Assembly: GCA_023159155.1 (NCBI GenBank) | Contig: JAJNNX010000056.1 | Span: 62,001 to 126,000, forward strand | Direction: 5' to 3' | DNA: 64,000 nucleotides | From: Ustulina deusta | Taxonomy: Eukaryota; Ascomycota; Sordariomycetes; Xylariales; Xylariaceae | In this document: piece after piece, positions 60,303 to 64,000 of the stretch | How positions within the stretch are numbered: position 1 is the first letter of the stretch | How the letters are laid out: each line of letters opens with the position of its first letter | Notes under the pieces: generated by a model | What the model saw: the letters and a program-made list of their open reading frames with translations, nothing else | Database searches by the model: none | Told to the model about the DNA's origin: nothing | Position numbers and translations under genes: made by a program

Positions 60303-63300
60303 ATGAACCGCTTCAGGACGAAGAGGAAGGGTAAAGATGAAGATGGCGTTCCCCGCCCTTCTCAAGAGTCGGAATCTTCAATGCCTTTTCGTGGCTTTAG
60401 GAAAGGGAAGAAATCGCAAGAGAGCGAGAAGAAAGAAATCGACATAAGCGCAGTATTACCTTCTAATGATGATTTTCGCACGAGCCTGCTCATGACTGGG
60501 TTGTCGGCACGATTTTCCATGCTGAGAGAGCAAGACGATCCCAATACTAAAATCGGCAAAGCAAGCGACGATAGCGTTCTATTTCCGAACCGACAGTCGA
60601 GATTAGATTTGGCTTCATTCCGCGGCCTTGGAGACATTGCCGAGGTTGAATCAATCAAGGCTGCTCCGCCTTTCGCTCGGATGGGTTCTTATCATTCAGA
60701 CGACGCAGACTCTTCCAATGCGGGAAGTATAATGAGTCGCGCCAAACCTACCGAGGGTAACAACCTTTTTGGTGGACGCCAGAAGATCTATAAAATCCCT
60801 GCCAGCGGTAGCTCATCGAGAACTGTAGATGGTGGTATGGGTGGTCGTGCGCTGTATGATGATGATGTTGCGCACTCGGCCTTTCAAAAATGGAGACGAG
60901 CTGAGAAGGAGCGGGAACTGGCACAAGATGAACCAAATGAGTCAGATGCAAATGGCGACCAAAGAAATTCTTCAGCAGACCTAGACCCCCCTCGCTCAGA
61001 ATCACCAGTTTCCAGTAGTTACAATAGGAAGCGGGAAACCTCGTCCACATTGTCGTCTACACCGTCTGTTGCTAGACACTCATCTACCGCTACCTCAATT
61101 ACATCCTCCCAACCTACACCCTCTTTAAAAGACTGGCAACAACCAAGCGGCTATAGCTCCGGCCCTGAGCGAAGTGTAACTCGAACAAGGCGTCTTTATG
61201 AAACTGGATTCTTTAACCAAGACACTCAAGAATCAGGGCCTGGTGGCCTATCGCGTATGGATACTTTGAGCCGGCAACGACTATTTGGCGCACGGACGCC
61301 CGAGATAGGTCAACAGCCATCCTCCCTGGCAATCACTGATCGGCTGGGCGGCGAGCGGAGGCTTTTGGCTAAGGCTAGTGCCCCCAACCTTCGCTCGACG
61401 AGTCCTCCTGCAAGTGCCTCGCCAACGGGCCCACCAAACCTCGGTATTCAAGTTCCCAGTACAGGAGAAAGCAAATCAAATTTCGGCGGTGCTCCACCTC
61501 TAAGCCCTCCGATTAGCGAAACAGATGAAAATGCTATCATGCCCATCAATCCGAACGATCGGGGCAAAGCTACAGCTCTTGGGGTATTCCAGAAACCTGC
61601 CCAACCTTACGATGAGTCGAAATACGCACAGAGGCAATTGCAGCTGCAACGAGGACGGGAGACACCAACACAGAGGACTCGTGAAGGCCCTAATCTACCT
61701 GCTTCTCGAAATGAGTCGAGATCGCCTTCTCCTGTTCGAAAAGACATGGCCGATTCGCCAACAGCTCCTATGTTCATGGTGACACAGTCACCTAAAAAGC
61801 AGGAAACCCAACCCACGTCGTTTTTGGTCGACTCTGATGGAAGTGACACGTCATCAATGGCGTCGCCTAAACCTTTGCCATCTCCCCGGATTCATCTCCG
61901 AAGACCTTCGGACAGAGAACATCCGGCCTTCCGGGATTCAGCTATACCTACGCCACTATCTCTCATTATGAAACCCCAAGATGAGCCATCTCCTATCACA
62001 GAAATGCCACCCTCGTTCACAGTTGAATCTAGAGGAGTTTCTCCCGCAGACTCGCCGACTCTTGGCCCCGTAACTAATACCTCCGGCTTGAGTAGTATGG
62101 TACGGCAACATCTGCGAGCTAACAGCAATGCCTCGTCGATATATGGAGGTATGCCTCCTACAGCAGGCCCTGAGTCCCGGTTTCCTGCCGACACCGCCAA
62201 TTCAAAAGCTATGCAAGAGTACGGCACAGGTTCTAACCCCTGGCAGGGCGAGGACCATGGCCGTGATTGGAACCTGGACCTAGACGTCAACGAACCCCTC
62301 GCAGATGCCGAGTCACTCATTTCAGAGTCTAGTAGGCCTTCTGAGTCCAAAATGGACCTAGCTTCGTCAAACAACGAAAACAAAGACGAATTCGCAAGCC
62401 AGCTCGCTGATGGGGCTCGTCGGATACGCGAAAGATTAACCTCATACGTCGAGACCGATAGCCGTTCTTCATTCCCATATGGAATAGGAGAGCAGAGTGA
62501 TGCAACTGATTTAGCACCTCTCCCACGTCCTAGTGGGCTTGGAGCCATCTTGCGTCCCAGGAGCAGCAAAGGTTCTCTAATTGATCGTGGCCGGGACCCT
62601 TCTTCGGCAAAGGCATTCAGGATGATGGGTATTAGTCCCGGGGGATCAAGAACAGCCAGTCCAGGAAGTGAGTCGCAGAAGGGACAGCTTGACGCAGACG
62701 GCGAGCTAGTACAAGACAGAGAGGAAAAGGAGGCAGCCCACAGCGGCGATGGCCAGCCTCCAGGGCTTCGTCAATTTCGGCAAGCAAGACGGGAACTCCA
62801 ACGGCTCAAGGAGTTTGAATCGCAATCGCGACATTACCCAGCACCCCAAGGTCCTCCACCAGATATTCCGTCTCCACAGCGAAGAATCGCAAGGGAGCCT
62901 GGGGTTTCCAGGACGAGAACACCCAGTCGAGATCACAAGCCACCCCCTGTTCATTACCAGCAACCTATACCGAGCGAGGAGTTGTGGAATGGCGACTCGT
63001 CTCCCAACAACCGAGTTCAATCCCGAAGCGACCGCCAACGTAGCGAGTCCGAATCCAGTTACGAAGCACGATCGAGCAATAGGGTAGCGCGCTCTGGAGA
63101 TAGATTAGCCAGTCGGGAAAATTCGCATCTCGGTTCTGCTGGATCTGTTCCTCACCCGGCAATGCGTGCAACTGGACTACCAGGGACTGATATTAAGCGC
63201 TCACATATTATGCCTCCACAGCCCCACCCCAATGCCTCATTAAGGATGAACCCAGCGAACTTGAACCCGAATGGCAAACTGCATGTCCCTCGCGCTTATG

Positions 63301-63908
63301 AGCCTGGCCAGCCTTCCCTCATATCGCCAGGGGCGTCGCCTCTATTTTCGCCAACTGCTAGTACCTTGTCGTCTCCTCGGCTACCAATTGCGCAAAACCT
63401 CAGTTACGACAATGCAGCTAGACCTATTTCCGGTTTCCAAGAAGTAGGGAGGCGGAATGTCAGATCGCAGGATATCTCTGAAGCTCCCGAAACAGAGGGT
63501 AACAGATTATATATGAATACCCGAGTTGCACCGCCTCTTCCCCCCATCAATCCCAGACGACGCCAGGACAGTACAAAGGTACGCTCAGTTCTAGAGTCAT
63601 TCGCTCGTCAAGACCAGAACAGCGTCGAGCGCGATACTAGGGCAGGCATGTCAAACCGCATAAGTGAATTTCCCAACGGCAGAGAACGCCGAGGTATTAC
63701 TACGAAAGTCAACGGAGATGAGCCTAGTGCTCATGTATGGCGGCCTCAGAGAGCGATGGCGGATGTTGCAGGCACGAATATGAATTACAACAAGCCGCCG
63801 CGGGGCAATAATCCCCCTATTAACATTGGACCACCTACATCAAGAATAGTTGTGACGCAGGGAAGAAATAACCCGAACAACACTGGGTTACCAGGCGGCA
63901 TGATTTGA
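60303..63908 (+). CDS. Conserved, largely disordered fungal protein of unknown function (1201 aa)
   Basis: This is a single open exon of 1201 residues. The N-terminal about 210 residues look conserved and contain the only ordered-looking parts: a basic start (MNRFRTKRKGKDEDG), PFRGFRKGKKS, DFRTSLLMTGLSARFSMLREQDDP, KASDDSVLFPNRQSRL, NLFGGRQKIYKIP and SAFQKWRRAEKERE. The rest is Ser-, Pro-, Arg- and Gln-rich with many SP/TP sites (TSPPASASPTGPP, SPSPVRKDM, PSPRIHLRRPSD), so heavy phosphorylation is plausible. Short helical bits occur at GLRQFRQARRELQRLKEFESQ (about residue 820). I recall a widespread Pezizomycotina family with the NLFGGRQKIYKI motif, but no function. No membrane segment or catalytic motif is visible. 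The stop at 63906-63908 ends a natural-looking tail (NNPNNTGLPGGMI). A downstream exon outside the window cannot be excluded. Confidence 0.85.
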   Translation: MNRFRTKRKGKDEDGVPRPSQESESSMPFRGFRKGKKSQESEKKEIDISAVLPSNDDFRTSLLMTGLSARFSMLREQDDPNTKIGKASDDSVLFPNRQSRLDLASFRGLGDIAEVESIKAAPPFARMGSYHSDDADSSNAGSIMSRAKPTEGNNLFGGRQKIYKIPASGSSSRTVDGGMGGRALYDDDVAHSAFQKWRRAEKERELAQDEPNESDANGDQRNSSADLDPPRSESPVSSSYNRKRETSSTLSSTPSVARHSSTATSITSSQPTPSLKDWQQPSGYSSGPERSVTRTRRLYETGFFNQDTQESGPGGLSRMDTLSRQRLFGARTPEIGQQPSSLAITDRLGGERRLLAKASAPNLRSTSPPASASPTGPPNLGIQVPSTGESKSNFGGAPPLSPPISETDENAIMPINPNDRGKATALGVFQKPAQPYDESKYAQRQLQLQRGRETPTQRTREGPNLPASRNESRSPSPVRKDMADSPTAPMFMVTQSPKKQETQPTSFLVDSDGSDTSSMASPKPLPSPRIHLRRPSDREHPAFRDSAIPTPLSLIMKPQDEPSPITEMPPSFTVESRGVSPADSPTLGPVTNTSGLSSMVRQHLRANSNASSIYGGMPPTAGPESRFPADTANSKAMQEYGTGSNPWQGEDHGRDWNLDLDVNEPLADAESLISESSRPSESKMDLASSNNENKDEFASQLADGARRIRERLTSYVETDSRSSFPYGIGEQSDATDLAPLPRPSGLGAILRPRSSKGSLIDRGRDPSSAKAFRMMGISPGGSRTASPGSESQKGQLDADGELVQDREEKEAAHSGDGQPPGLRQFRQARRELQRLKEFESQSRHYPAPQGPPPDIPSPQRRIAREPGVSRTRTPSRDHKPPPVHYQQPIPSEELWNGDSSPNNRVQSRSDRQRSESESSYEARSSNRVARSGDRLASRENSHLGSAGSVPHPAMRATGLPGTDIKRSHIMPPQPHPNASLRMNPANLNPNGKLHVPRAYEPGQPSLISPGASPLFSPTASTLSSPRLPIAQNLSYDNAARPISGFQEVGRRNVRSQDISEAPETEGNRLYMNTRVAPPLPPINPRRRQDSTKVRSVLESFARQDQNSVERDTRAGMSNRISEFPNGRERRGITTKVNGDEPSAHVWRPQRAMADVAGTNMNYNKPPRGNNPPINIGPPTSRIVVTQGRNNPNNTGLPGGMI

Positions 63909-64000
63909 TACTTAACTCTGCAAGGATGTCGCACTCCTTCAATCTATGCGACGCATTCATCAAATATTAAAACTACCTGTGCGAGATGATGCGGGACGAT
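63909..64000. other. 3' flank of the disordered-protein gene
   Basis: These are the last 92 bases after the stop codon. An AATATTAAA-like word near 63964 could serve as a polyadenylation signal. Nothing else is visible. Confidence 0.4.

Overview
The window is nuclear DNA from a filamentous ascomycete (Pezizomycotina, most likely a Sordariomycete; the class is inference). Support comes from short spliceosomal introns (about 50-90 bp, GTAAGT/GTACGT-type donors, CTAAC/CTGAC-like branch sites), a glucosidase II beta subunit ending in KDEL, a TOR kinase, a DysF-domain peroxin, fungal GH71 and PL4 enzymes, a fungal vWA-Hint protein, and gene-poor spacers dotted with CCTAGGTAGGTA-type palindromes. 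The first 20 bases are pure G, which looks like a contig edge artefact.

Layout: a sulfite oxidase-family molybdoenzyme (825-~3480, minus) with an odd last splice region; a BTB/POZ protein (5112-6327, minus), divergent from a cyclin-D1-binding-protein-1-like gene (6719-7873, plus). Next is a carbohydrate-use segment: a GH71 alpha-1,3-glucanase (8046-9577, minus) divergent from a PL4 rhamnogalacturonan lyase (11886-13639, plus), then an MFS drug-type transporter (14056-15846, minus) divergent from a ten-exon MFS sugar transporter (16747-19697, plus). A peroxisomal DysF/Pex24-domain peroxin follows (20090-22059, minus), then a five-exon lineage-specific fungal gene of unknown function (23833-27180, minus).

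The middle holds a decayed TPR-CHAT protease-like pseudogene (30421-~32576, minus), the single-copy-type TOR kinase gene (33873-41582, minus), divergent Rtf2 (42751-43638, plus), and glucosidase II beta (43903-45815, minus). An accessory stretch carries a truncated relic of a highly reducing polyketide synthase (47309-47858, plus), an intact-looking vWA-Hint gene (47884-50387, minus) and a 31-residue Cys/His-rich ORF with its own TATA-like box (53188-53283, minus). About 6 kb without recognisable genes precedes a 1201-residue, mostly disordered fungal protein (60303-63908, plus).

Housekeeping genes (TOR, Rtf2, glucosidase II beta, peroxin) are intact, while the accessory parts contain the decay. 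The candidates most worth follow-up are the TPR-CHAT pseudogene, whose lesions include the catalytic Cys codon and C-to-T-type stops, the vWA-Hint gene with intact Hint residues, and the Cys/His microprotein ORF. No CRISPR array, tRNA, rRNA or complete transposon was recognised by eye. Exon borders were read manually from splice signals and family conservation and have not been computed.
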